DNA of 44,564 nt, from positions 1-44,564 of the forward strand of contig NZ_LGUR01000242.1 of assembly GCF_001270495.1 (NCBI RefSeq), given 5' to 3'. Positions 26,411-35,181 of this stretch are shown piece after piece. The notes beneath the pieces were generated by a model that was not told where the DNA came from, made no database searches, and saw nothing but the letters and a program-made list of their open reading frames with translations. The DNA is from Streptomyces viridochromogenes (lineage in GTDB: Bacteria; Actinomycetota; Actinomycetes; Streptomycetales; Streptomycetaceae). Numbering within the stretch: the stretch's first letter is position 1; every line of letters begins with the position of its first letter. A program made the translations under genes and the position numbers.

Positions 26411-27132
26411 ACCGCCAGGCCCAGTCGGCGGTCCTGTTCCTGCTCGGCGCGTCCCTGCTGCACGCGGGCACCACCGACCTCTATCTGCGGTACGTCAAGC
26501 AGGGCCTGCGCCCGCTGGTGCTGGTGTCCGGCGCGGTGCTGATCGCGGCGGCGGTGGCGACGGTCTGGTACGAGCGCAAGCGGGCACGACGGCACAACCC
26601 GGACGGCGCCCAGGGCCATGTCCACCCCGAACCCCGCGTCTCCTGGCTCCTCGTCCTGCCCCTCCTCGCCCTCATCCTGGTCGCCCCGCCCGCCCTCGGC
26701 TCCTACAGCGCGACCCGCACCGGCACGGCCCTCCAGGAACCCCTCGCCTACCCGGCCCTCCCGGCCGCCGACCCCCTGCCCCTCAGCGTCGTCGACTACG
26801 CGGGCCGCGCCGTCTACGACCACGGCCGCACCCTGCGCCACCGCCAGGTCCAGCTCACCGGCTTCCTGGCCCTGGACCGCGACGGCACGCCCTACCTCGT
26901 CCGCATGGCCCTCAACTGCTGCGCCGCCGACGCCCAGCCGGTCAAGGTCGCCCTCACCGGCGAGGTCCCGCCGGTCCTCCAGCCGGACACCTGGCTGCGG
27001 ATCACCGGCACCTACACCCCGCGCCGCGCCGAGGACCCGGTCAACGGCGGCCCGATCCCGTTCATCGAGGTCACGGAGGCGAAGCCGGTGCAGGCACCGA
27101 AGGATCCGTACGACGAGAGCTGGAACGGCTGA
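26407..27132 (+). CDS. TIGR03943-family putative permease subunit
   Basis: 241 residues from GTG at 26407, overlapping the permease stop (GTGA). Two membrane helices lie near the N-terminus (SAVLFLLGASLLHAG and LVLVSGAVLIAAAVATVWY). A His-containing loop (RRHNPDGAQGHVHPEPR) and a third helix (WLLVLPLLALILVAPPALG) follow. The C-terminal outside domain has MALNCCAADAQPVKV with a Cys-Cys pair and DTWLRITGTYTP, and ends in IPFIEVTEAKPVQAPKDPYD. It matches the TIGR03943 family, which is encoded next to YraQ-type permeases. The two proteins probably form one transporter; the Cys-Cys and His residues may bind metal, an inference. Confidence 0.88.
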   Translation: MNRQAQSAVLFLLGASLLHAGTTDLYLRYVKQGLRPLVLVSGAVLIAAAVATVWYERKRARRHNPDGAQGHVHPEPRVSWLLVLPLLALILVAPPALGSYSATRTGTALQEPLAYPALPAADPLPLSVVDYAGRAVYDHGRTLRHRQVQLTGFLALDRDGTPYLVRMALNCCAADAQPVKVALTGEVPPVLQPDTWLRITGTYTPRRAEDPVNGGPIPFIEVTEAKPVQAPKDPYDESWNG

Positions 27133-27208
27133 CGCCGCTCTCTCTTGCCGCTCCCCGGGACGCCCTCTACGCTGAATCTGATGGGTCGTCAGATTCGGGA
27201 GGCGTGGC

Positions 27209-28429
27209 GTGGCCAGTTCCGAGAGCGGCACGAAAGACCTGCCCAAAGTCATCAGCGTGGACGATCACGTGATCGAGCCCGCGCACCTCTTCGAGACCTG
27301 GCTCCCGGCCAAGTACCGGGACCGGGGTCCCAAGCCCCTCACCGCGGGGATCGGTGAACTGGAGTACGTCGGCGGGAAGTACCGGTTCACCACGGACCCG
27401 GAGGGCCAGATCACCGACTGGTGGGAGTACGAGGGCGGCCTCTTCCCGTACAAGCGCATCATCGCGGCCGTCGGCTTCTCCCGGGACGAGATGACGCTCG
27501 ACGGGATCACCCGGGAGCAGATGCGGCGCGGCTGCTGGGACCCGAAGGCCCGGCTGGCGGACATGGACGTCAACCATGTCGAGGCATCGCTCTGCTTCCC
27601 GACCTTCCCCCGCTTCTGCGGCCAGACCTTCGCCGAGGCCAAGGACAAGGAGGTCGGGCTGGCCTGTGTGCGCGCCTACAACGACTGGATGGTCGAGGAG
27701 TGGTGCGGCGACAGCGGCGGCCGCCTCATCCCGCTGTGTCTGATCCCGCTGTGGGACATCGACCTCGCGGTCGCGGAGATCCACCGGAACGCGGCGCGCG
27801 GGGTGCGCGCGGTGACGTTCAGCGAGATCCCGACGTATCTGGGGCTGCCGTCCATCCACTGCGGTTACTGGGCCCCGTTCTTCGCGGCCTGCGAGGAGAC
27901 CGGCACGGTCGTCAACATGCACATCGGCAGCAGCTCCCAGATGCCGGCCGCGTCGCCCGACGCCCCGCCCGCCGTCCAGGCATCCCTCAGCTTCAACAAC
28001 GCCATGGCGTCGATGATGGACTTCCTCTTCTCCGGGGTGCTCGTGAAGTTCCCACGGCTGAAACTCGCGTACAGCGAGGGCCAGATGGGCTGGATCCCGT
28101 ACGCCCTGGAACGCGCGGACGACGTCTGGGAGGAGCACCGGGCCTGGGGCGGCGTGAAGGACCTGATCCCGGAGCCGCCGTCGACGTACTACTACCGCCA
28201 GATCTTCTGCTGCTTCTTCCGCGACAAGCACGGCATCGAGGCCATCGAGACGGTCGGCGTCGACAACGCCACCTTCGAGACGGACTATCCGCACGTCGAC
28301 TCGACCTGGCCGCATACCAAGCGGGTGGCCGAGGAGCATGTCGGCGGGCTCTCGGACGAGGTGGCGTACAAGCTGCTGCGCGGAAACGCGATCAGGATGC
28401 TCGACCTCCCCTTCGATCAAGGGGATTGA
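27209..28429 (+). CDS. Amidohydrolase family protein (metal-dependent hydrolase/decarboxylase type)
   Basis: 406 residues. The frame starts at ATG 27209 (MASSESGTKDLPKVISVDDHVIEP). It has the amidohydrolase-2 fold: the first metal motif region VDDHVIEPAHLFE, then VCLCFP-like strand WDPKARLADMDVNHVEASLCFP, NMHIGSSS with a His, YSEGQMGWIPYALER, and the terminal FETDYPHVDSTWPHTK with an Asp. A canonical HxH is replaced by D-D-H, as in several family-2 members. This class includes nonoxidative decarboxylases and lactonases. It sits with a 3Fe-4S ferredoxin gene 125 bases downstream, suggesting a redox-linked catabolic step, but the substrate is unknown. Confidence 0.87.
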   Translation: MASSESGTKDLPKVISVDDHVIEPAHLFETWLPAKYRDRGPKPLTAGIGELEYVGGKYRFTTDPEGQITDWWEYEGGLFPYKRIIAAVGFSRDEMTLDGITREQMRRGCWDPKARLADMDVNHVEASLCFPTFPRFCGQTFAEAKDKEVGLACVRAYNDWMVEEWCGDSGGRLIPLCLIPLWDIDLAVAEIHRNAARGVRAVTFSEIPTYLGLPSIHCGYWAPFFAACEETGTVVNMHIGSSSQMPAASPDAPPAVQASLSFNNAMASMMDFLFSGVLVKFPRLKLAYSEGQMGWIPYALERADDVWEEHRAWGGVKDLIPEPPSTYYYRQIFCCFFRDKHGIEAIETVGVDNATFETDYPHVDSTWPHTKRVAEEHVGGLSDEVAYKLLRGNAIRMLDLPFDQGD

Positions 28430-28554
28430 GGAGAAGCGGGGGGGAGCGGGAGAAGCGGGGAGGAGCGAAGGAGCGAGGAGGGTTGAACGGGCTCACCGGG
28501 TGGGCAGTGCAGTGGTGAAAGTCCATGCCGGGAGTGCGTACGACGGGAGCGCGG

Positions 28555-28743
28555 ATGAAGGTCTCCATCGACCCGAACCTCTGTTACGGCTCTGCGGAGT
28601 GCGTGCATCGCGCCCCGTCGGTCTTCGAGTTCGTGGACGACTACGGCGTGGTGCGCCCGGGCCGGGAGGAGAGCGGCGGCGACCCGCGGGTCCGGGAGGC
28701 GGCCGAGAAATGTCCCTCCCAGGCCATCGCCCTCACCGAGTAG
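28555..28743 (+). CDS. Ferredoxin, [3Fe-4S] type
   Basis: 62 residues from ATG at 28555; an in-frame ATG at 28525 gives ten more residues. The cluster ligands are the cysteines in LCYGSAECVHRAP and in KCPSQAI, with the second Cys of the usual CxxCxxC replaced (C-x5-C), so a [3Fe-4S] cluster is expected. The protein is acidic, as is usual for Streptomyces ferredoxins that pass electrons to cytochrome P450s. No P450 gene is adjacent; the only one here is at 12083-13270. The gene follows the amidohydrolase on the same strand after a G/A-rich spacer and its end overlaps the glycosyltransferase gene tail-to-tail by 11 bases. Confidence 0.92.
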   Translation: MKVSIDPNLCYGSAECVHRAPSVFEFVDDYGVVRPGREESGGDPRVREAAEKCPSQAIALTE

Positions 28744-29506
28744 CGGGCGGATACCGCCACCCGAACGAGCCCAGGGCCCGCGCCCTGGCCTCCACCACCG
28801 CCATCCGCGCCGCCCGCTCGGCCGGGTCGATGTGCGAGGACTGCCCCGTCGCCTGGCCCTCCCACTTCCGGTAGAGCAGCCCCACCTCGGCCGAGAACCA
28901 GCCCCGGCTCACGGAGTTGAGCGCCAGCAGCAGCCCCGTGTCCTCGGAGGCGGGCAACGCCATCCAGCCGCCGAGCGCGAGCAGCAGGTCCCGGCGTACG
29001 CACAGGGTCGCCGGGTGGACCTGGGCGCGGAAGTCGTTCGCCGCCCAGAAGTCGAGTACGGCGCCCCGTTCGACGGGCCCGTCGTCGGGGTCGCCGGGGA
29101 AACCGGCCGTCGACCCGTCCGGCAGAAGGTCCAGTACCCGGGAGGTCGTCCAGCCGATGGCGCGGTCGGCCTCCAGGGCGGCCAGGTCGCGGGCGAGCGC
29201 CCCCGGGGTGAGCTGGTCGTCGGCGTCCAGGATCTTCGCGTACTCGCCCTCGGTGTGCGCGAGCGCGATGGTGCGCGCGACGCCGGGGCCCCCGGGGCGG
29301 CCCTGACGGAAGGTCACGCGCGCGTCGTCGGGGACGTAGGGGCGGACCTCGTCGGTCCGCCCGTCCTCCTGGATCACCCAGTGCCACTCCCAGCCGGCCG
29401 GCAACTCCTGCGCGCACAGCGACTTGTGGGCCTCGGGCAGGAACATCGCCGACGGGCCGTGGACAGCGGTGACGACGATGAGGCGCCGGGGCACAGCGGC
29501 GCTCAC
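28733..29506 (-). CDS. Family 2 glycosyltransferase
   Basis: 257 residues from GTG at 29506, which overlaps the upstream regulator's stop (GTGA). GT-A fold signs are the N-terminal PRRLIVVTAVHGPSAMFLPEAHKSL, WHWVIQEDG, ARTIALAHTEGEYAKILDADDQL with the metal-binding DAD(D) near residue 105, and later CVRRDLLLALGGW. It probably transfers a sugar from a nucleotide donor to an unknown acceptor. No membrane segment is seen. Coupling to a UTRA-domain protein upstream is unusual and suggests a sugar-related signal, which is inference only. Confidence 0.85.
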   Translation of the reverse strand: MSAAVPRRLIVVTAVHGPSAMFLPEAHKSLCAQELPAGWEWHWVIQEDGRTDEVRPYVPDDARVTFRQGRPGGPGVARTIALAHTEGEYAKILDADDQLTPGALARDLAALEADRAIGWTTSRVLDLLPDGSTAGFPGDPDDGPVERGAVLDFWAANDFRAQVHPATLCVRRDLLLALGGWMALPASEDTGLLLALNSVSRGWFSAEVGLLYRKWEGQATGQSSHIDPAERAARMAVVEARARALGSFGWRYPPATR

Positions 29507-30126
29507 CACCTTTCCAGGGAAGTGGTGAAGAGCAGCTCGGCGCGGTCGCCGGGCAGCGTGACCTCGGAGACGTCCACGACGCGACCGGTGATGTCGTACG
29601 ACGTCTTGCGCAGCCGGATCACCGGCGCCCTCGGCGGCAGGCCCAACTCCCGGGTCTCGCGCGGCGTCGGCGGTCGCGCGGTGACCCGCTCCTCGACCCG
29701 GCCGACCTCGATGCCGACCGTGAAGAGCTGGTTCTGGGTGCCGCCCGGCCAGGGCTCGTTGGCGGCGTCCAGCAGCTCGGGGTTGGCGGCGATCATCTCG
29801 CGGACCAGGTAGGACGTCACCAGGCTGAACGGGGCGCGCTCGGCGGCGGACCGCGTCCGGTAGGTGCGTTCCAGGAGGGGGGTTCCCTCCGGTACGCCGA
29901 AGACGTACGCGAGTTCCGGGGGCGCGGCGACCTCGCGGTAGCGGGCGTGGAAGACGAGGTCCCGCACCTGGAGGCCGGTCTCGTGCTCGGTGGCCCCGGT
30001 CGCGGCCCGGGTGGTGAGCGGGCGGCGGGCCCGGTCCTTCTCCCACTGGTGCCGGTGGTTGTCGCGGAGCAGCGCACCGCGGGTGCGGTGCGGTTCGTCC
30101 GTGATCACTTCGTACGCCTTCGGCAC
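29503..30126 (-). CDS. UTRA-domain (GntR/HutC-like) protein lacking a DNA-binding domain
   Basis: 207 residues. The body is the UTRA ligand-binding domain of HutC-type GntR regulators: GLQVRDLVFHARYREVAAPPELA, VFGVPEGTPLLERTYRTR, SLVTSYLVREMI, PPTPRETRELGLP and the closing VVDVSEVTLPGDRAEL. A normal member begins with a winged helix of about 70 residues; here only about 45 residues (MPKAYEVITDEPHRTRGAL...) precede UTRA, without a helix-turn-helix. Similar short proteins occur in Streptomyces, so it is probably not a fresh truncation. It may bind a ligand and act through a partner. It is encoded 4 bases ahead of the glycosyltransferase. Confidence 0.85.
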   Translation of the reverse strand: MPKAYEVITDEPHRTRGALLRDNHRHQWEKDRARRPLTTRAATGATEHETGLQVRDLVFHARYREVAAPPELAYVFGVPEGTPLLERTYRTRSAAERAPFSLVTSYLVREMIAANPELLDAANEPWPGGTQNQLFTVGIEVGRVEERVTARPPTPRETRELGLPPRAPVIRLRKTSYDITGRVVDVSEVTLPGDRAELLFTTSLERW

Positions 30127-30235
30127 TGGCGGTCACCGGCTTGTTGTCCGGGGTCAGACACGATCAGCGTACGACTCCTCGCGAGGGCGTGCCGGTCGGG
30201 GCGGGCGCCGCCCCGGGTGTCGCGGACATGCGAAG

Positions 30236-30275
30236 GCCCGATCGCTGGCGACGGGGGATGCACCAGCGATCGGGC
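30236..30275 (-). terminator. Perfect 13-bp inverted repeat between the nSTAND1 gene and the UTRA gene
   Basis: GCCCGATCGCTGG (30236-30248) and CCAGCGATCGGGC (30263-30275) pair perfectly around a 14-base centre. It lies 128 bases beyond the nSTAND1 stop and 110 bases before the UTRA start, so it could terminate the first transcript or be an operator of the second. No U-run is visible. Confidence 0.6.
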
Positions 30276-30403
30276 TGCACCCACAGTAACAAGGCTGCCT
30301 GCCTCACGGGAGCCGCCTGATCCGCTGTGAGGAGGGGTTGTGATCGGGATCACGGAAACCGCTGTCCGTCGAACCCCCGTCATCTCACTGTGTCCCGGTC
30401 CCG

Positions 30404-33400
30404 TCACGGAGCGCACGGCGGCTCGTAGGACAGCCGGGGAAGGTACTCGTGCCACTTCTCCCGGGTCAGTACGCCCTGCGTCGTCGCGCAGACGCGGCGG
30501 ATCGCCTGGTCGACGTCCAGGTTCCAGAGCCGGACGGTGTCGGTGCCGCTGGAGACGCCGAGCATGTGGCTCGTGGGGCTGAACGACAGGAAGTTGCCCG
30601 TCTTGGCGTTGGGGCTCATCGCCTGGCCTATGGGCGAGGCCTCCGACGGGCTGGCGACCTTCCACAGCCGGACCGTGTTGTCGTTGCCGCCGCTGGCCAG
30701 ATAGCGGCCGCCCTTGCTGAACGTCAGGGAGACGACCGCCTCGGTGTGACCGGTGAGGGGAGCGCCGTGCGGGGTCGCCGCGCGTGTGTCGGTGACGTCC
30801 CAGAGCCGCACGGTGTCGTCGTCGCTGCCGCTGGCCAGCGTATGGCCGTCCGGGGTGTAGGCGAGCGCGTTGACCGGCCCGGTGTGACCGGTGAGGGGCG
30901 CGCCGAGCAGGGTGGGACGGCGAGGGTCGGTCACCTTCCACAGCCGGATGGTGGCGTCCGCGCTGCCACTGGCCAGGGTGCGGCCGTCCGGGCTGAAGGC
31001 GAGGGAGTTGATGTAGCCGGTGTGCCCGGTGATGGGCGGGCCGAGCGGCACGACATGGGCGGGGTCGCTGACGTCCCACAACCGGATGGTGCGTTCGTCG
31101 TATGCGGTGGCGAGCGTGCGCCCGTCCGGGCTGTACGCCAGCGCGTCGGGCCCCATGAACCGGGTGCGCAGCAGGATGGGGGAGTCGTAGGGGGCCGGAT
31201 GGGCCGGGTCCCGCACGTTCCACAGGCGCACGCTCTGCTCGCCCGTCGTCACCGCGAGCGTGTGGCCGTCGGGCGAGAACACCTGTGAGCGCTGGCCGGT
31301 GTCCCCGGGCAGGAACGGCTTGCTCAGCGCCACCGGCCGGGCGGGATGGCGTACGTCCCACAGCCGGATCCGTCCGTCGCGCGCGGCCGTGGCGAGCACC
31401 TTGCCGTCCGGGCGGAACGCCCCGTTGCCGCCGACCATGTCCGACGTGGGGATCGACCACAGGCGCACCTTGCTGTCGCCGCTGCCGGTGGCGAGGGTAC
31501 GGCCGTCGGGGCTGAACCCGAGCGCGTACATCTCCCCGCTGGCGCCCGCGAGGGGCTCGCCGACCTGCGAGGGATACGCCGGGTCGCGCACGTTCCACAG
31601 GCTCGCCGTGCTGTCCGCGCTGGCGGCGGCGAGCATGGTGCCGGCGGGGTTGAAGGCCACCGACCAGATGGGGCCGGTGTGCCCGGTGAGCGGTGCGCCC
31701 AGCTGGGTGCCGTGCCGTGGGTCGGAGACGTCCCAGAGCCGGATGGTGTCGTCGGAGCTGCCGCTGGCGAGGGTGCGGCCGTCCGGGCTGAAGGCGACGG
31801 AGTGCACCAGGGCGGTGTGGCCGGTCAGCTTGGCGAGCTCCTTCGGCCGGTTCCGGTCGGCCACGTCCCACAGCCGGATGGTGTCGTCGTCGCCCCCGGC
31901 CGCCAGTGTCCTGCCGTCGGGGCTGAAGGCCACCGACCGCACGGCGGCCTCGGCACCCTTCAGCGTGGCGAGCGCCTTGGGCCGCCCGGGGTCGGCCACG
32001 TTCCACAGCCGCACGGTCCGGTCCTCGCTGACGGACGCGAGGGTGCGGCCGTCCGGGCTGAAGGCGACCAGGTAGATCGTGCCGTCGTGCCCGGTCAGGG
32101 GCGCGGTGAGCGGACGCGGCCGGCTCGGGTCCCGTACGTCCCACAGCCGGACCGTGCCGTCGTCGGCGGCGCTGGCCAGGGTGCGGCCGTCGGGACTGAA
32201 GACCGCGCTGCTCACCCAGCTCGTGTGCCCGGTCAGGGGCTTGCCCAGGGGCTGGGGCCGCTCCGGGTCGGCCACGTTCCACAGCCGTACGGTCCGGTCG
32301 TAGCTCGCGGTGGCCAGGAGCTTTCCGTTCGGGCTGAACGTGGTGAGGTAGACGGCGCCGGTGTGGCCGCGCAGGGGTGTGGCCAGCGGGGCGTTCACGA
32401 TGGAGATCAGCCGGCTGGTGGTGTCCTCGTCGTCGGGGCGCAGCCGGTGGGCCACCAGGCCGAGCTGGGCGGACAGCGACGGGTCCGTGTACTGGAACCG
32501 GTCCGCCTCGGCGAGCACCTGCGCGAAGACGGCGTCGTCGCGCTGCTGCCAGGCGACCACCGCCGCGCCGACGGCCAGCATCGCCAGCGCGACCAGCGCC
32601 GCGACCGCGCTCCGCATGATCCAGACCGTGCGCCGGCGCAGCCTGACCGAGGCCGCCAGGAACTCCACCGCGCTCCGGGTGAGGAAGGTGTCCCCGGCGG
32701 ACCGCGCCCAGCCGTGCGCCTGCTCCAGCCGGGAACCCCGGTACAGCAGCGACGAGTCACGGTTCGAGCCCTCCCAGGCCCGGCCGTCCTCCTCCAGCCG
32801 CTGACGCAGCAGATTGCCCTGCCGGTCCTCGTCGATCCAGTCCCGCAGCCGCGGCCAGGCATGGAGCAGCGCCTCGTGCGTGATCTCCACGGTCTCCGCG
32901 TCCAGCGTGACCAGCCGGGCCCGGACCAGCGCTTCGAGCGACTCCTCCGTCTTGCCGGGATCCGTCGACTCCGCCGCCAGCTGGCGCCGCGTCCCGCGCC
33001 GCCGGGTCGCGGCGGTGTCCTCGCCGAGGCGGACCAGCCTGAGCAGCAGCAGCCGCGCGGCCGTCCGCGCCGCCGGGTCGAGGCCGGACCAGGCGCGCTC
33101 GGCGGTGGCGGCGACGGCCCCCTGGATCCCGCCGGCCGCGCGGTACCCGGCGAGCGTCAGCCGCCCCGCCTTGCGCCGCTGCCAGGTGGCGAGCAGCGCG
33201 TGCGACAGCAGCGGCAGCACCCCCGCGTCGTGTGTCCCGCGCGGCCCGTCGGCGCTCACCTCCCGCACGATCAGCTCCGCCAGTCCCGGCTCCAGCTCCA
33301 GCCCCACGGCCTTGGCCGGCCCGGTCACCGCCTCGCGCAACTCCGGCGTCGTGAGCGGCCCGAGCACCATGTGCCGGTGCTGGAGCGCGTCGGCCAGGTC

Positions 33401-34513
33401 GGGGTGGGCCAGGCACTGCTCGTAGAAGTCCGCGCGGATGCCGAGGAGGACGAGGACGGGCGGCAGGTCGCCGGGTTCGGCGGGGGTGCAGGCGGCGTGC
33501 AGGAGCCGGATGAAGGTACGGCGGTCGGCTTCGTCGGGGCAGAGGGTGAAGGTCTCCTCGAACTGGTCGACGATGAGCACGGCGGGGGCGGAAGGGGAGG
33601 CAGGGGCGGCGGAAGGGTCGCCGGGGTCGGCGGCGGAGGCTTCGCGCCGGGCCCAGGCGAGGACGGCGGCGCGGGTGGCGTCCGCGAAGTCCGTGGATCG
33701 GCGGGCGGCACCGGTGCCGGACCCGTACGGCCCGTCGAGGCCGGCCGAGCCCTCCGGGCCGCCCCCGCCCGGCTGCTCCGGGTCCTTCGACTCGTCCGAC
33801 TCCTTCGACTCGTCCGAGGAGGAGACGACATCGGCGAGTTCCGGTATCCGACGGGTCAGCTCGCCGAGCGGATCGGCACCCGGCACGAGCTGCACCACCG
33901 TGCCGACCGGCCCGCCGCTCCCACCGCCCAGCGCGCCGTTCCGCAGCGCGGGCACGAGGCCGGCGTTCAGCAGGGAGGACTTCCCGGCCCCCGAGCCGCC
34001 CACGAGCATGACCAGTCCGCCGGTCTTCTCCACGGCACGGAGCTGGGCGACCAGGGCGTCTGTACTCCGCTCCCGCCCGAAGAACCACCGGGCGTCCTCC
34101 CGCCGGTACGAGGCCAGACCCCGGTACGGACACACCCCGCCGGCCACGGCGGGGGCGTCGACGGCCGGAGCCTGTTCTTCCTCTTCCCCGGACGTGGCCC
34201 GCTCCCACAGGCGCTGCCACTGGCCCAGGTCGTACAGGCCCGCCGAGACGGGCGTGGGCCGCGCGCGCCGCGCCTGCGGGATCAGGACGTGCAGTACGGC
34301 CGACAGCGCGGCGAACTGGGCGGGCACGTTCCTGGCCCGACGCCAGTCGCTGATCCGCTGAGCGGACACCCGTACGGGTCGCCCTCGTTCGTCGACCCGC
34401 TGAAGCCGGACGACCGCCTCGGCCACACTCTTGAGGGGAGGGTTGCCGGCCTCCTTGTAGAGCAGCGCGAGCCGTTCCGCGAAGGCTGTGCGTGCCGCCG
34501 AGTCGGAACTCAA
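30404..34513 (-). CDS. HTH-nSTAND1 NTPase with 14 WD40 repeats
   Basis: 1369 residues from TTG at 34513, preferred because AAGGGG lies five bases before it; GTG at 34540 (no ribosome site) is an alternative. The N-terminal about 100 residues form a helix-turn-helix-like domain (VSAQRISDWRRARNVPAQ). CPYRGLASYRREDARWFFGR introduces the nSTAND1 module with Walker A GGSGAGKSSLL near residue 172 and Walker B VLIVDQFEE. A membrane helix (IMRSAVAALVALAMLAVGAA) lies near residue 631. From about 711 there are 14 WD40 repeats (FSPDGRTLASGS...TIRLWDV), enough for two seven-bladed propellers. STAND proteins are signal-triggered oligomeric switches; the propellers probably sense or bind a partner. A defence role is inference from this class. 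Confidence 0.92.
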   Translation of the reverse strand: MSSDSAARTAFAERLALLYKEAGNPPLKSVAEAVVRLQRVDERGRPVRVSAQRISDWRRARNVPAQFAALSAVLHVLIPQARRARPTPVSAGLYDLGQWQRLWERATSGEEEEQAPAVDAPAVAGGVCPYRGLASYRREDARWFFGRERSTDALVAQLRAVEKTGGLVMLVGGSGAGKSSLLNAGLVPALRNGALGGGSGGPVGTVVQLVPGADPLGELTRRIPELADVVSSSDESKESDESKDPEQPGGGGPEGSAGLDGPYGSGTGAARRSTDFADATRAAVLAWARREASAADPGDPSAAPASPSAPAVLIVDQFEETFTLCPDEADRRTFIRLLHAACTPAEPGDLPPVLVLLGIRADFYEQCLAHPDLADALQHRHMVLGPLTTPELREAVTGPAKAVGLELEPGLAELIVREVSADGPRGTHDAGVLPLLSHALLATWQRRKAGRLTLAGYRAAGGIQGAVAATAERAWSGLDPAARTAARLLLLRLVRLGEDTAATRRRGTRRQLAAESTDPGKTEESLEALVRARLVTLDAETVEITHEALLHAWPRLRDWIDEDRQGNLLRQRLEEDGRAWEGSNRDSSLLYRGSRLEQAHGWARSAGDTFLTRSAVEFLAASVRLRRRTVWIMRSAVAALVALAMLAVGAAVVAWQQRDDAVFAQVLAEADRFQYTDPSLSAQLGLVAHRLRPDDEDTTSRLISIVNAPLATPLRGHTGAVYLTTFSPNGKLLATASYDRTVRLWNVADPERPQPLGKPLTGHTSWVSSAVFSPDGRTLASAADDGTVRLWDVRDPSRPRPLTAPLTGHDGTIYLVAFSPDGRTLASVSEDRTVRLWNVADPGRPKALATLKGAEAAVRSVAFSPDGRTLAAGGDDDTIRLWDVADRNRPKELAKLTGHTALVHSVAFSPDGRTLASGSSDDTIRLWDVSDPRHGTQLGAPLTGHTGPIWSVAFNPAGTMLAAASADSTASLWNVRDPAYPSQVGEPLAGASGEMYALGFSPDGRTLATGSGDSKVRLWSIPTSDMVGGNGAFRPDGKVLATAARDGRIRLWDVRHPARPVALSKPFLPGDTGQRSQVFSPDGHTLAVTTGEQSVRLWNVRDPAHPAPYDSPILLRTRFMGPDALAYSPDGRTLATAYDERTIRLWDVSDPAHVVPLGPPITGHTGYINSLAFSPDGRTLASGSADATIRLWKVTDPRRPTLLGAPLTGHTGPVNALAYTPDGHTLASGSDDDTVRLWDVTDTRAATPHGAPLTGHTEAVVSLTFSKGGRYLASGGNDNTVRLWKVASPSEASPIGQAMSPNAKTGNFLSFSPTSHMLGVSSGTDTVRLWNLDVDQAIRRVCATTQGVLTREKWHEYLPRLSYEPPCAP

Positions 34514-34854
34514 GGCCTCCCCTTCCTTACTCCGCCGCACCTGGATATCCGGACCGGAAAACTCACTTTATACGGCTGACCTGCGGTTAATGAGGCGTCC
34601 GGACACCGGATGCTCCTCGTGCGCACCTCCGGCTGGCAGGATCACGACGCAAGTGCGCATCTCTCGCGCGTCCCCCAGGCAGGCCACCAGCTCCAGAGCC
34701 CGGAGACCTCACTCATGGCGCCGCATGTTCCCGGACACCTTCCGCAGGATGGCCGTCCCAAACAGCCACCCGCACCCGGCGCCGCCCCGATCCTGCTCGA
34801 TCCGCACTGACCCGCCGACGCGGGACGGCACGGATCGACTCCTCCCCGCCGTTC

Positions 34855-34888
34855 GGCACCGGTCCCCACGAGGGGAGGGACCGGTGCC
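34855..34888. terminator. 12-bp inverted repeat, possible terminator
   Basis: GGCACCGGTCCC (34855-34866) and GGGACCGGTGCC (34877-34888) are perfect complements around a 10-base centre. The structure lies just beyond the decayed minus-strand frame and before the nSTAND1 promoter region. It may be the terminator of a lost gene. Confidence 0.45.
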
Positions 34889-34899
34889 GGACGACGCGG

Positions 34900-35181
34900 T
34901 CAGCAAGACGAAAGGCACACCTGGGCCGTGTCCGCACGGCCTGGCCGTCGGGCAGCGCCGCCGCGCGATGCTCCCACGCCGTGCGGACGTCCTCCCCGAA
35001 CGATCCCGAACCGGGGGATGACCGCGACGCGGCGTCCCTCCGCGCCGTCGAGCCAGATCTCCACCGAGCGCTCCGCGATCGCCGCGTCGAGCTGCGCGAG
35101 CTGGTCGCCGTACTCCCAGGCCGGTACCGAAGGGGTCGTGAACGGTCCGGCGGCCTGCGCCCCGGCGTCGGGCGTGTCCAC
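34900..35181 (-). pseudogene. Possible degraded gene fragment
   Basis: From GTG at 35181 the minus strand reads MDTPDAGAQAAGPF, then SVPAWEYGDQLAQLDAAIAE, RSVEIWLDGAEGRRVAVIPRF, and becomes low-complexity basic sequence before ending. The middle has normal protein-like composition and Streptomyces codon bias, unlike the flanks. There is no ribosome site, so this is best seen as the remains of a longer gene. No family is recognised. Confidence 0.3.

Noticed and set aside
28430..28554. G/A-rich tract between the amidohydrolase and ferredoxin genes as a G-quadruplex or regulatory RNA
   Set aside because: It has one G7 run and scattered GGGG/GGAGG runs without regular spacing; too little to support a structure.
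31346..34579. Very long open frame (1077 codons) on the plus strand antisense to the nSTAND1-WD40 gene
   Set aside because: It is the mirror of a GC-saturated gene. It lacks a ribosome site, its composition is extremely Arg/Gly/Val/His-rich, and the minus-strand frame has clear Walker and WD40 motifs.
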